The notes under the pieces were generated by a model that did not search any database, was not told the DNA's origin, and worked only from the letters and a program-made list of their open reading frames with translations. Of a stretch of 26,988 nucleotides of DNA, positions 13,715 to 20,517 are shown piece by piece. The stretch covers positions 1 to 26,988 of IMG/VR virus record IMGVR_UViG_3300025435_000067, one strand, 5' to 3'. The position numbers and the translations under genes were made by a program. Positions within the stretch are counted from its first letter, which is position 1. Each line of letters opens with the position of its first letter. This DNA is from a virus.

Positions 13715-15909
13715 CTTCCTGAAAGGATCCTTGCGATCCTGCGTGTGCGATCAACACTCTCACGCTTTGCTCTTCCGCCTGCTGGAGTCTCTTCTTCGTC
13801 TTCAGCAGCAGCACCTGGACCAGCGCCGCCGGCACCACTAGCAGGTAGTGGAGGCATTCCGCCTGGAGCTCCGCCTGGAGCCATGCTTGGCAATCCACCA
13901 GGTGCTGGCATTCCTGGCATACCGCCCATTGCTGCACCACCTTCACCGGTAATTACACCAACGATGCTGTTTAGAGCTTCACGTGCTGCCTTAACTGCTT
14001 GGAAAGCACTGTCTAGTGCTGGGCCTGCGACTTGGGTAAACTGTGCAGCTACATCGCTACCTAGCTCATCACGGATGCTATCTGCCATTTCCATTGCTGT
14101 ATTGGCCTGCATCTGTGCGATATCTTCTGACCAACCGGTAAACTTATCAACCATGTCCTTGACAGCCATGATCACTTCAGCCTTGCCCTCTTCACCCTCA
14201 CGTAGATAAAAACGGATTGACTCTTTAAGCATACGGTCGACTTGTTCAGTCTTGTTCTTTTCCTTAGCTGCTGTTATAATATCACCGCGTGTAATCTTAT
14301 CCTTTGGTGGATACTTAGCAGCTAGTTTCTTTTGTTTAGGAGTCATTTTCTTACCTTCCGTTGTCTCTTCTTCTATTTCCTCTTCTAGATCAAATTTTGC
14401 AGTATCTAGCTTATGTGCTGCTCTTCCAGCTAGATTGCCTCCAAGCATAGAACCGCCAACTCCGCCGAGGATACCGCCCAATTCTGGAGCGCCAAAAGCG
14501 CCGCCTACAGCAGTACCTAATGGTTGGCCTAGGCTATACCCGCCATAACCGCCTGCTAGTCCTGCACCTAATTTTCCAAGTGAGCTTATGTTATGATCAC
14601 CACCGATAGTCATCTCATCAACTGCTTGCGGAACACCATTCCTATGGCCATGATGGCTAAAATATGGTTTACCTGTTCCGTCGTGCCATAGCTTACCGCC
14701 GCACTCTTCACAATTTTGCTTATGGTGTTCACAATGCTTTAGGTTGCCCATCTTATGATGCTTACTGTATTCCATAGCGTGATGCATAGCAAGCTCACAC
14801 ATTGAGTTGTCGCTTTCTGTTAAGCGTGACTCATTTATAGCTAAACTCTCATCAGTTCCTACACCCACGCTGCCTGGCATACCCGGACTACCAATTGCTG
14901 GTGCAGCAGCTGCCGCGCCTGGTAATAGTCCCTTGCCATAGCTTAGTGCATCACCTGCCATGCCTTTTAGGCCACCAAGTGCAGATTGGCCGACACCTTG
15001 CAATGCTCCTAATGCTGCTGGATTATTATAAAGATAACCAGCACCTAATCCTAATCCTGCCAATCCTGCTGCAGGTAGCAGATACTTACCAATGCCTTCG
15101 TCGATGCAGTGTGGCTCGCCACCTTCTAGCATCGGGTGGCTATGCCAGCATTCACCCATGTCACCGTGCCAAACTTGTCCGCCGCATTCAGAACAGCTCT
15201 GCTTATGATGATGTGCTGCTTCTAGATCGCCACCATGATGATGTGTGCGATACATAATAGCATGATGCAGAGCTCTGGTTCCCATATCGGTACTTTCACC
15301 GAGATCATCTCCTACTTTGCTACCTAATAGATAACCACCAATACCGCCGGGCCAGCCACCCATTAGCGCACCAAGTCCACCACCTAGCAAGCCGCCCCAG
15401 ATACCTTCTGCGACGATGCTTTCGTTCATCTTCTTTTTCTTATCTTTTAGAGCCTTCTTCATTGGCTCTTTCTTGTTTCCGTCCTTGTCAAAATCAAGGA
15501 AATCTGGCTTAGCAGATTCATCGTACTTATTATACTTGTCACGTACCTTGTCTAGGTTTTTGCCGTCCTTGCCAGCTTTGGCTAGCGCCTTCATTCCGTC
15601 CTTGCCATACTTCATCATGCCTTTAGCAGCACGACTCATTTTCTTTTCTTTGGCTTCACTAAACACTTCCTGCATACGCTTATCGAGCACATCCTTCATT
15701 AGCTTTAGCTTGAAGAATTCTTCACTCTCAAGTGCTGAGTTGAAGTTTGCCATTTTAAATTGATTTATTTTATTTTCTATTAGTTTCGAAGCTCTAATCA
15801 ATTCCTGATCATTGAAGCTCTTGATATCAATCTTGCCACCAAATTTCTTTTGAAGAGATTCATTTAAGTGGTCTGATGAAACGTTAATACGGAAGTCGCT
15901 GGTTTTCAT
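13711..15909 (-). CDS. Large multidomain protein with duplicated His/Cys modules and glycine zippers
   Basis: A 732-residue protein, probably virion-associated. An N-terminal helical module (about 1-85, KLIENKINQF, ESEEFFKLKLM) is of a type I recall from marine T4-like phages. DFLDFDKDGNKKE (about 137-148) is a DxDxDG calcium-loop-like motif. Three Gly-rich zipper stretches (about 168-205, 272-335, 435-496) could insert in membranes. Two related His/Cys modules, at about 214-258 (LHHAIMYRTHHHGG...CSECGGQVWH) and 374-421 (MHHAMEYSKHHKMG...CEECGGKLWH), look like zinc-binding units. The tail is Gly/Pro/Met-rich, then acidic, then basic. The start at 15909 is preferred because an in-frame start 39 codons upstream would overrun the neighbouring gene and the late-type octamer at 15942. 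The function is not known. Confidence 0.8.
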   Translation of the reverse strand: MKTSDFRINVSSDHLNESLQKKFGGKIDIKSFNDQELIRASKLIENKINQFKMANFNSALESEEFFKLKLMKDVLDKRMQEVFSEAKEKKMSRAAKGMMKYGKDGMKALAKAGKDGKNLDKVRDKYNKYDESAKPDFLDFDKDGNKKEPMKKALKDKKKKMNESIVAEGIWGGLLGGGLGALMGGWPGGIGGYLLGSKVGDDLGESTDMGTRALHHAIMYRTHHHGGDLEAAHHHKQSCSECGGQVWHGDMGECWHSHPMLEGGEPHCIDEGIGKYLLPAAGLAGLGLGAGYLYNNPAALGALQGVGQSALGGLKGMAGDALSYGKGLLPGAAAAAPAIGSPGMPGSVGVGTDESLAINESRLTESDNSMCELAMHHAMEYSKHHKMGNLKHCEHHKQNCEECGGKLWHDGTGKPYFSHHGHRNGVPQAVDEMTIGGDHNISSLGKLGAGLAGGYGGYSLGQPLGTAVGGAFGAPELGGILGGVGGSMLGGNLAGRAAHKLDTAKFDLEEEIEEETTEGKKMTPKQKKLAAKYPPKDKITRGDIITAAKEKNKTEQVDRMLKESIRFYLREGEEGKAEVIMAVKDMVDKFTGWSEDIAQMQANTAMEMADSIRDELGSDVAAQFTQVAGPALDSAFQAVKAAREALNSIVGVITGEGGAAMGGMPGMPAPGGLPSMAPGGAPGGMPPLPASGAGGAGPGAAAEDEEETPAGGRAKRESVDRTRRIARILSGR

Positions 15910-15941
15910 AGTTATAATCCTATAGATGTATGTCTTAAAGT

Positions 15942-15949
15942 TATTTATT
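15942..15949 (-). promoter_or_regulatory. AATAAATA late-type octamer before the 732-residue protein gene
   Basis: It lies 32 bases before the chosen start codon at 15909 and supports that start rather than the upstream one. A second weaker match, TCTAAATA, is at 15953-15960. Confidence 0.55.
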
Positions 15950-15955
15950 CCGTAT

Positions 15956-16390
15956 TTAGAATATTTTAGAATAAGACGATTGTAGTATTTCCTTAGCGTC
16001 CTGATAAAGACTATAATCTCTATCAAATCTAAAAGACATTAAGTTCTTTTTCATTGTATCGTTATTATTTATCGCTTGCTCTAGATGATAGTTATAAATT
16101 GTCAGATTGTTATTCATAGTAAATGCTGTGCGGTCAGCACTAACGATAGGTAATATATCAGCAGACTTGGCTTTTCTCATCATAAGTCCTGCTATGGTCA
16201 TAGCAGAACTCTTGCTGTAAGTAGTATAATACGTAGTTGTATTGAGCCTGACTTCAAATTTACCTTCGACGGGCACGACGGTATAGTCACCGATCTTTAT
16301 ACCACTCCTTGTCAGGACTGTTTTTAGTGTCTTAGTAGTGATAGTGTTTAGCTTACGGGCTAGTTCTTTTCTCTCTAGTGACGTACTCAT
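15956..16390 (-). CDS. Conserved phage-type protein of unknown function
   Basis: A 144-residue protein. It begins with a basic helix (MSTSLERKELARKLNTITTKTLKTVL), then two strands (YTVVPVEGKFEVRLNTTTYYTTYS), and ends with charged helices (NYHLEQAINNNDTMKKNLMSFRFDRDYSLYQDAKEILQSSYSKIF). The AKSADILPIVSADRTAF segment resembles one I recall from hypothetical proteins of T4-like marine phages. GAGGT precedes the ATG, which lies inside the end of the upstream gene with a 38-base overlap. A virion or assembly role is possible; nothing diagnostic is visible. Confidence 0.72.
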   Translation of the reverse strand: MSTSLERKELARKLNTITTKTLKTVLTRSGIKIGDYTVVPVEGKFEVRLNTTTYYTTYSKSSAMTIAGLMMRKAKSADILPIVSADRTAFTMNNNLTIYNYHLEQAINNNDTMKKNLMSFRFDRDYSLYQDAKEILQSSYSKIF

Positions 16391-16580
16391 TCGTTGCTAC
16401 CTCATGATCACTTATTTTATACAAAACATCCTTAAAGAGCAAGTTTTCTACGACCCTGCGTTCTCTTTCGTGCAAGGTCTTTAGATCTATCCTGTGTTCA
16501 TTATGGGTGTTTAAAAAATCCGTTTCTTCGTTGGTTAGCGCGATGAGGATCCTGGGTTCATATAGCTCTCTAATCCTCAT
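16353..16580 (-). CDS. Small charged helical protein, unknown function
   Basis: A 75-residue protein that is almost wholly helical and highly charged: MRIRELYEPRILIALTNEETDFLNTHNEH, then DLKTLHERERRVVENLLFKDVLYKISD. The pattern resembles a small winged-helix or coiled-coil adaptor, but there is no clear DNA-binding signature. It starts 1 base after the stop of the preceding gene and overlaps the next by 38 bases in another frame, so its last 12 codons are shared. Codon use and compact spacing support it as a real gene. Confidence 0.65.
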   Translation of the reverse strand: MRIRELYEPRILIALTNEETDFLNTHNEHRIDLKTLHERERRVVENLLFKDVLYKISDHEVATNEYVTREKRTSP

Positions 16581-16581
16581 C

Positions 16582-16926
16582 TTATTGTCCCTGTTGTTGA
16601 CTGAGCATTTTCATTAGCTCATCTTTATCTACTGTTACGTCTTGTCCAAATTTGGCTGCGGTATCTAATACCACTTTATTGCCTTGATCCATTTTAATCC
16701 TCACGGGACCAAATTTTGGATGGTTGATTGTTTTTCCAGCTTTTAGTTGATTATACTGCTGCTGTTGTTCTTGTTGTGGTGAAACCGCAGCACTGCTAGA
16801 TCCCTTTAGCGCACCTGCTTGTGCATTAGATCCTGGTGCTTCTGTCGCGATAGCTTGTGGAGCTGCTTTAGGTTGGCTGCTAGTAGCAGCACTTAGAGTA
16901 GGCGGGCTGAATTCAAATAATCGCAT
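16582..16926 (-). CDS. Ala/Gln-rich protein with a short C-terminal basic-strand domain
   Basis: A 114-residue protein. MRLFEFSPPTL is followed by a low-complexity Ala/Ser/Pro/Gln region (about 12-60, with QQEQQQQYNQ), then a small folded-looking domain (about 62-110, AGKTINHPKFGPVRIKMDQGNKVVLDT). The HPKFGPVRI stretch looks like a short SH3-like or KOW-like barrel strand pair. GAGGAT precedes the ATG and an ACTAAATA octamer lies 17 bases upstream. The function is not recognised; it could be a structural linker. Confidence 0.7.
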   Translation of the reverse strand: MRLFEFSPPTLSAATSSQPKAAPQAIATEAPGSNAQAGALKGSSSAAVSPQQEQQQQYNQLKAGKTINHPKFGPVRIKMDQGNKVVLDTAAKFGQDVTVDKDELMKMLSQQQGQ

Positions 16927-16943
16927 GGGATATCCTCACGCAA

Positions 16944-16951
16944 TATTTAGT
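16944..16951 (-). promoter_or_regulatory. ACTAAATA late-type octamer
   Basis: It lies 17 bases before the start of the Ala/Gln-rich protein gene and overlaps the stop codon of the upstream coiled-coil membrane protein gene. Confidence 0.45.
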
Positions 16952-17189
16952 GTACTTTCATTAGTAGAACAATAATGGTGGAAAGCAATCCGGCTATAAT
17001 AGTTCCTGTAGAACCTATTATTACCTTAGCGAGTGAACTCTTGCTTTCGTTCATACCATTAAAGATCTCGCCGACCTTCTTTTCAATATTTTCTAATCTC
17101 TTCTCCATTGTTTCGTAGCGTTGTTGACATAACTCAACGTGGAGTGCGAGATTTTCGTGTTCTAATTGTGATGCAGGGCGTCTAGCCAT
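16947..17189 (-). CDS. Coiled-coil protein with C-terminal membrane anchor (XhlA-like layout)
   Basis: An 80-residue protein with a helical coiled coil (about 10-45, CQQRYETMEKRLENIEKKVGEIFNGM) and one C-terminal transmembrane segment (about 54-77, KVIIGSTGTIIAGLLSTIIVLLM), ending KVH. This layout matches XhlA-type holin-associated proteins and other small phage membrane anchors. Alternatives are a tail-associated membrane protein or a spanin-like protein in reverse orientation. AGGAG precedes the ATG, with an 88-base leader from a GATAAATA octamer at 17278. Confidence 0.7.
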   Translation of the reverse strand: MARRPASQLEHENLALHVELCQQRYETMEKRLENIEKKVGEIFNGMNESKSSLAKVIIGSTGTIIAGLLSTIIVLLMKVH

Positions 17190-17276
17190 TCGTTATTTCT
17201 CCTAGCAACTTTATTTCTCTGGTTGCTGCCTTTTTCAAAGCCTATCGAACGCCTATTAAGTGTTTGCCTACTAGCT

Positions 17277-17678
17277 TTATTTATCAATTAACATAAACAT
17301 AGTATTAGTGGGTTTTATTGCAGTCGAGAAATAATTCTGTTTGAACTTGGCAGTTTCTGTACAGTCGGGATTAAAAGGTACGAAATCAACATCCCTTATC
17401 ATAGCGCCCACAGGGTCGTCATTTAACAAGAAGATATCATCTTGTTCTGTGCTAAATTCCCATATCCAAGTGCGTTCTTTCTTTCCGTATCCCTGTTTCG
17501 ACCAGTCTATCATATCCTGTTTTGGAGGATCATTTGTGAATATATTTGCCCGCATTTCTAGTGTCTGTAGGAGAGTTTGGTAGTTATCCTGCTGTCTCTT
17601 TTTGAGGGGATCTATATGTTCTTTTTGTATTCCCGTCTTGGTGATATCGACGAGGGTTAGTACTCGGAAGTATTGCAT
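17277..17678 (-). CDS. Conserved phage-type protein of unknown function
   Basis: A 133-residue protein. MQYFRVLTLVDITKTGI opens a strand-rich N-terminus, followed by a helix (KKRQQDNYQTLLQTLEMRANIFTN), then KKERTWIWEFSTEQDDIFLLNDDPVGAMIRDVDFVPFN and a C-terminal strand pair with many aromatics. I recall similar proteins (with LVDIT and QNFQTLLQT) in T4-like cyanophage genomes, annotated only as hypothetical. Its ATG lies just beyond the terminator of the upstream unit. There are no catalytic or membrane motifs. It is probably a virion or assembly component. Confidence 0.72.
   Translation of the reverse strand: MQYFRVLTLVDITKTGIQKEHIDPLKKRQQDNYQTLLQTLEMRANIFTNDPPKQDMIDWSKQGYGKKERTWIWEFSTEQDDIFLLNDDPVGAMIRDVDFVPFNPDCTETAKFKQNYFSTAIKPTNTMFMLIDK
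17278..17285 (-). promoter_or_regulatory. GATAAATA late-type octamer
   Basis: It overlaps the stop of the upstream 133-residue gene (GAT AAA TAA) and lies 88 bases before the coiled-coil membrane protein gene. The intervening leader holds no frame of note. Confidence 0.45.
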
Positions 17679-17692
17679 ACATTAATTTAGCC

Positions 17693-17724
17693 AATAAAAA
17701 AGGGCAGTTATAAAAACTGCCCTT
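17693..17724 (-). terminator. Strong rho-independent terminator after the 143-residue protein gene
   Basis: A perfect 10-base-pair stem (AAGGGCAGTT, 17724-17715, with 17709-17700), a 5-base loop and a following TTTTATT on the minus strand lie 21 bases after the stop codon. It is one of the strongest terminators in the window. Confidence 0.92.
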
Positions 17725-17745
17725 AGCTTATCTATATAACCTCTA

Positions 17746-18177
17746 TTAAGCGAAGCTGCAAGTACCACCAGCCCAAGTGCCAGTAGTGATAGTTACTGCG
17801 CCTGAACTCCATGAACCTAGTGCTTCGTAGATGTTCTTTTCTGCATCGCCCCAACCACCTGGTGTGTTAGTGTTTGTGTCGCTGTCTTGTGCAGTGTCAT
17901 CGCTAACGATAGCAACGAAAGCAGTTGAGCTTGGTGCAAATACTGCATAAAGTTCTGCATAACCCTGTAGAGTATTAACTACTAGAGCATAGTTGCTGCT
18001 GCCTGTTGATGATGCAATGCTGTCATTGTAACCAACTGTTAGATCTGGTGTTGAACCACCGCTTACAGTTACCTTGATGAAACGAAGAACGCGAGTACCA
18101 AACTGAGTTGATGCACTGATCCTCTTGTAGTTAGAAGCTACTGTAGTAGCTGTTAAATCTGAATATGTATTAGCCAT
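17746..18177 (-). CDS. Small Ser/Thr/Ala-rich, beta-rich protein, probably structural
   Basis: A 143-residue protein, MANTYSDLTATTVASNYKRISASTQFGTRVLRFIKVTVSGG..., rich in Ser, Thr, Ala and Gly and low in Lys/Arg after the first 45 residues, with regular strands (LRFIKVTV, YALVVNTLQGYAELYAVF, AFVAIVSDD, AVTITTGTWAGGTCSF). The lack of a signal peptide and the beta-rich composition fit a capsid decoration, tail or fibre-type protein. It is a single-gene unit with a GATAAATA octamer, GGAG before the ATG and a strong terminator after, which suggests high late expression. I do not recognise the family. Confidence 0.75.
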   Translation of the reverse strand: MANTYSDLTATTVASNYKRISASTQFGTRVLRFIKVTVSGGSTPDLTVGYNDSIASSTGSSNYALVVNTLQGYAELYAVFAPSSTAFVAIVSDDTAQDSDTNTNTPGGWGDAEKNIYEALGSWSSGAVTITTGTWAGGTCSFA

Positions 18178-18222
18178 ATTTTTTTCTCCAAAATGTTCAC
18201 AGTCGGAATGACTGCGTTAAAT

Positions 18223-18507
18223 TTATTTATCATCGAGAAGAGATAATCTAGTTCCAGAACGCTTGTTTTCGCTTATTTTCCTTATGCCTCTGCGGAACTT
18301 ATCAGGATCGGCACCACGTATGCTGTTTAGTAAACGGCGCTCGAGGTCTAGGGCTGTTTCTTCGTCGAAGTTTTCTCTAACCATTTCTAGTATGTTGATA
18401 GCGCCAGTGATAACATTAAGTGCTCTGCTTTCTATAACTAGTTCTATATCTTTTTTAGTAGAAAAAGAATTTAGTTCCTGCAATATCGATTTGGTCTGTC
18501 GTTTCAT
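18223..18507 (-). CDS. Conserved phage-type helical protein, unknown function
   Basis: A 94-residue all-helical protein (MKRQTKSILQELNSFSTKKDIELVIESRALNVITGAINILEMVRENFDEETALDLERRLLNSIRGADPDKFRRGIRKI...). The ENFDEETALDLERRLLNSI core resembles one I recall from T4-like cyanophage hypothetical proteins, so it is probably a conserved accessory of this phage group. GAGGT precedes the ATG and a GTTAAATA octamer lies upstream at 18523-18530. It diverges from the plus-strand island. No enzymatic motif is seen. Confidence 0.75.
   Translation of the reverse strand: MKRQTKSILQELNSFSTKKDIELVIESRALNVITGAINILEMVRENFDEETALDLERRLLNSIRGADPDKFRRGIRKISENKRSGTRLSLLDDK
18224..18231 (-). promoter_or_regulatory. 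GATAAATA late-type octamer before the 143-residue protein gene
   Basis: It overlaps the stop codon of the upstream gene (GAT AAA TAA) and lies 46 bases before the start codon. Confidence 0.5.
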
Positions 18508-18563
18508 TTTTTACCTCTAATGTATTTAACCCATATAACCAAATGAATTAAAAGATATTTTTG

Positions 18564-18592
18564 TTGACTAAATAAACTGCTACTGTTATAGT
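18564..18592 (+). promoter_or_regulatory. Sigma70-type promoter of the plus-strand small protein
   Basis: TTGACT (18564-18569), a 17-base spacer and TATAGT (18587-18592). It is followed by a 12-base CA repeat in the leader and AAGGAG before the start. Confidence 0.8.
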
Positions 18593-18627
18593 AGTAAAGT
18601 CACACACACACAGAAAAGGAGATGATG

Positions 18628-18903
18628 ATGACAGATATGTTTGAAATGCCCAAGACACCAGAAGTCAAGTTTAATAAGAATGGTTATGAGATCCGTACTG
18701 ATATTTTGAAGATGGCTAAGGATCTTGTCGCTGAAGATTATCATGCCAAGTGGCATGGTTGGGAAGTTTCAGTTGATCGCGATGAAAAGACTGGACAGGT
18801 AATTACTACAGTCGGAATGCCACAATTTCCAGGGCTTGATAAGGTCCTAGAAACCGCCGAAAAAATGTATAGTTTTGTTAATGCCGGCGGAACAAAGAAG
18901 TAA
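18628..18903 (+). CDS. Conserved small phage protein (NGYEIRT family)
   Basis: A 91-residue protein. Of three tandem ATGs (18622, 18625, 18628) the third is chosen because AAGGAG ends 6 bases before it, while the first directly abuts the ribosome site. The core NKNGYEIRTDILKMAKDLVAEDYHAKWHGWEVSVD, followed by VITTVGMPQFPGLDKVLETAEKMYSFV, resembles a conserved hypothetical protein that I recall from T4-like marine phages. It forms a single-gene unit with its own promoter and terminator, so it is probably expressed strongly and early. The function is not evident. Confidence 0.8.
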   Translation: MTDMFEMPKTPEVKFNKNGYEIRTDILKMAKDLVAEDYHAKWHGWEVSVDRDEKTGQVITTVGMPQFPGLDKVLETAEKMYSFVNAGGTKK

Positions 18904-18950
18904 AAATAATATATTGATTAGCGCATAGCGCATTATGTTTTGTAAACAGA

Positions 18951-18981
18951 AAGCTAGAGTTAATCACTCTAGCTTTTTTTT
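18951..18981 (+). terminator. Rho-independent terminator of the 91-residue protein gene
   Basis: A perfect 10-base-pair stem (AAGCTAGAGT, 18951-18960, with 18966-18975) with loop TAATC, then a run of T to 18981. A small GCGC repeat (18920-18931) lies upstream of it. Confidence 0.93.
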
Positions 18982-18988
18982 ATCATAG

Positions 18989-19016
18989 TTGACGTTTTTA
19001 ATAATACTGTTATAAT
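18989..19016 (+). promoter_or_regulatory. Sigma70-type promoter of the HNH/radical SAM operon
   Basis: TTGACG (18989-18994), a 16-base spacer and a perfect TATAAT (19011-19016), placed directly after the terminator and 27 bases before the HNH start codon. Confidence 0.85.
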
Positions 19017-19043
19017 GTAAGTGTTAAATAGATGTGAGGAATA

Positions 19044-19565
19044 ATGTCAAATACCCTACTGCTCAATGCTGATGCGCAACCAATGAGTCTCGTTCCACTT
19101 TCTGCTATTGATTGGCAGAGTGCTATACGATACGTGTGGCTTGACAAGGCGAGGGTGCTGCACGAATATGAAGATTGGGAAGTACATAGTCCTAGCCTCA
19201 CCTTAAAAGTTCCTGCAGTCATCATACTAAAGGAATTTATGAAACCAAAATCTCGTGTTAGATTTGGACGCAAGTGGGTGTTCCTCAGAGACAATTATAC
19301 TTGCCAATACTGTGCCAAAGAACTCACGCCAACACAGTGTACTATTGACCACGTCATGCCGGTATCTAAAGGTGGTAAGACTACCTGGCATAACGTAGTT
19401 ACGGCTTGCACAGATTGTAATAACAACAAGGGCAACAATCACAAGATACGTCCAAAGATTGAACCCGAACAACCTAACTACTGGCTGTTAGCCAGCAATC
19501 GAAGGAAGAAAGAATGGCAGGTTCCCCACGAATCTTGGCTAAATTATATTGATGGACACAGATAA
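19044..19565 (+). CDS. HNH endonuclease
   Basis: A 173-residue protein. The N-terminal part (LLLNADAQPMSLVPLSAIDWQSAIRYVWLDKARVLHEYEDWEVHSPS) belongs to a widespread stand-alone HNH family, and the nuclease domain follows at about 83-135. That domain has CQYC, the DHV of TIDHVMPVSKGGKTTWHNVV, and the second Cys pair in ACTDCNNNKG, giving a four-Cys zinc site. It would nick or cut DNA, perhaps host DNA or a competing phage, or act in packaging. It is not inside an intron and does not interrupt a gene. It overlaps the radical SAM gene by 14 bases, so they form one operon. Confidence 0.92.
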   Translation: MSNTLLLNADAQPMSLVPLSAIDWQSAIRYVWLDKARVLHEYEDWEVHSPSLTLKVPAVIILKEFMKPKSRVRFGRKWVFLRDNYTCQYCAKELTPTQCTIDHVMPVSKGGKTTWHNVVTACTDCNNNKGNNHKIRPKIEPEQPNYWLLASNRRKKEWQVPHESWLNYIDGHR

Positions 19566-20517
19566 CTTTTTTCCAGATCGACCTAAAACTCGTGTGCAAT
19601 GGCTATTGGGCAATAATTGCAACTATAGCTGTAGCTATTGCCACGAGATGTTTCGTAAAGGAGACAGGCCGTTTCCTAACGAAGAACTGATAGTAGAAAT
19701 ATGTATGGATCTGATAACTCATTACGATGAGTTAGGGAGAGATGTTGTATTTGAATTCATAGGTGGAGAACCTACCCAAGCAGGTAAGCTATACAATGTC
19801 GGTGCTAGGCTGCATAATCATCCAGTAAATTTTGTATTAAAAACTAACGGTAGCGCGGATCTAGATTGGTGGATTAATTCTAGGAAATATGTAAGTGATG
19901 TGGTTATAAGTGTACATAGAGAATTCTGTGATCTCGACCATATTGAACAAGTTATTCAAATATTGAGGGACGAGAAACTGGGTAATCCTGTTAATGTGCA
20001 AGTGTTGATACCCGCTACTAATGCCAAAGAAAGTTTTGATTGGGCAATAGCAACTAGGAAAAGATTACGCCAAAAATACGACTTAGGAGACTATCAGATG
20101 CTGTTCAGCAATTTTGCTAGAGGCAGCGATATGTATATGCCCTATACTAATGAGCAGTGGGCAGAGTATTATAAATCCATCGGAAGAGAACCACCTGAGC
20201 CCAAAACTATAGATCAAAATCCCCTAGTGATGAGGAATACAGTCTCACACCGAGAATCGATAGGTACACCCATACCTGCACCAATAAAGAGGCATCCTCT
20301 AGATTTCAGAGGTTATAGCTGTTATGCAGGTATTGAAACCCTAGTGATAGATAATGCTGGTTCTGTTTGGAGAGGATGGTGTAACCAAGGTGGCGTAGTT
20401 GGATCTATATACGAGATGCCCGTAGTTTGGCCAAAAGACCCGTTAGTTTGTTCCAAAGAACTCTGTACTAACGGGTTCGATCAGATAGCTAAAAAAGAAA
20501 TTATTCCCCAGCCTTAG
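19552..20517 (+). CDS. Radical SAM enzyme with C-terminal auxiliary cluster region
   Basis: A 321-residue enzyme. Cys23-x3-Cys27-x2-Cys30 (NNCNYSCSYCHE) binds the catalytic 4Fe-4S cluster, and the GGEPT motif (about 72-76) helps bind S-adenosylmethionine. Four later cysteines (Cys257, 277, 300, 305) fit a SPASM/twitch-type auxiliary cluster, as in enzymes that modify peptides or proteins. The substrate is unknown; no small precursor peptide is adjacent, and the HNH protein is its only operon partner. The ATG overlaps the HNH end, with a TTG one codon before. It is the only gene seen to end in TAG, here TAG TAG. It is convergent with the 672-residue gene, overlapping it by 17 bases. Confidence 0.88.
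   Translation: MDTDNFFPDRPKTRVQWLLGNNCNYSCSYCHEMFRKGDRPFPNEELIVEICMDLITHYDELGRDVVFEFIGGEPTQAGKLYNVGARLHNHPVNFVLKTNGSADLDWWINSRKYVSDVVISVHREFCDLDHIEQVIQILRDEKLGNPVNVQVLIPATNAKESFDWAIATRKRLRQKYDLGDYQMLFSNFARGSDMYMPYTNEQWAEYYKSIGREPPEPKTIDQNPLVMRNTVSHRESIGTPIPAPIKRHPLDFRGYSCYAGIETLVIDNAGSVWRGWCNQGGVVGSIYEMPVVWPKDPLVCSKELCTNGFDQIAKKEIIPQP

Noticed and set aside
15910-16026. N-terminal extension of the 732-residue protein
   Set aside because: It would overlap the neighbouring gene and the late-type octamer, and its composition differs from the rest of the protein.
18602-18613. CA dinucleotide repeat
   Set aside because: At six units it is short and lies in a leader; it could be mildly slippery but shows no further structure.
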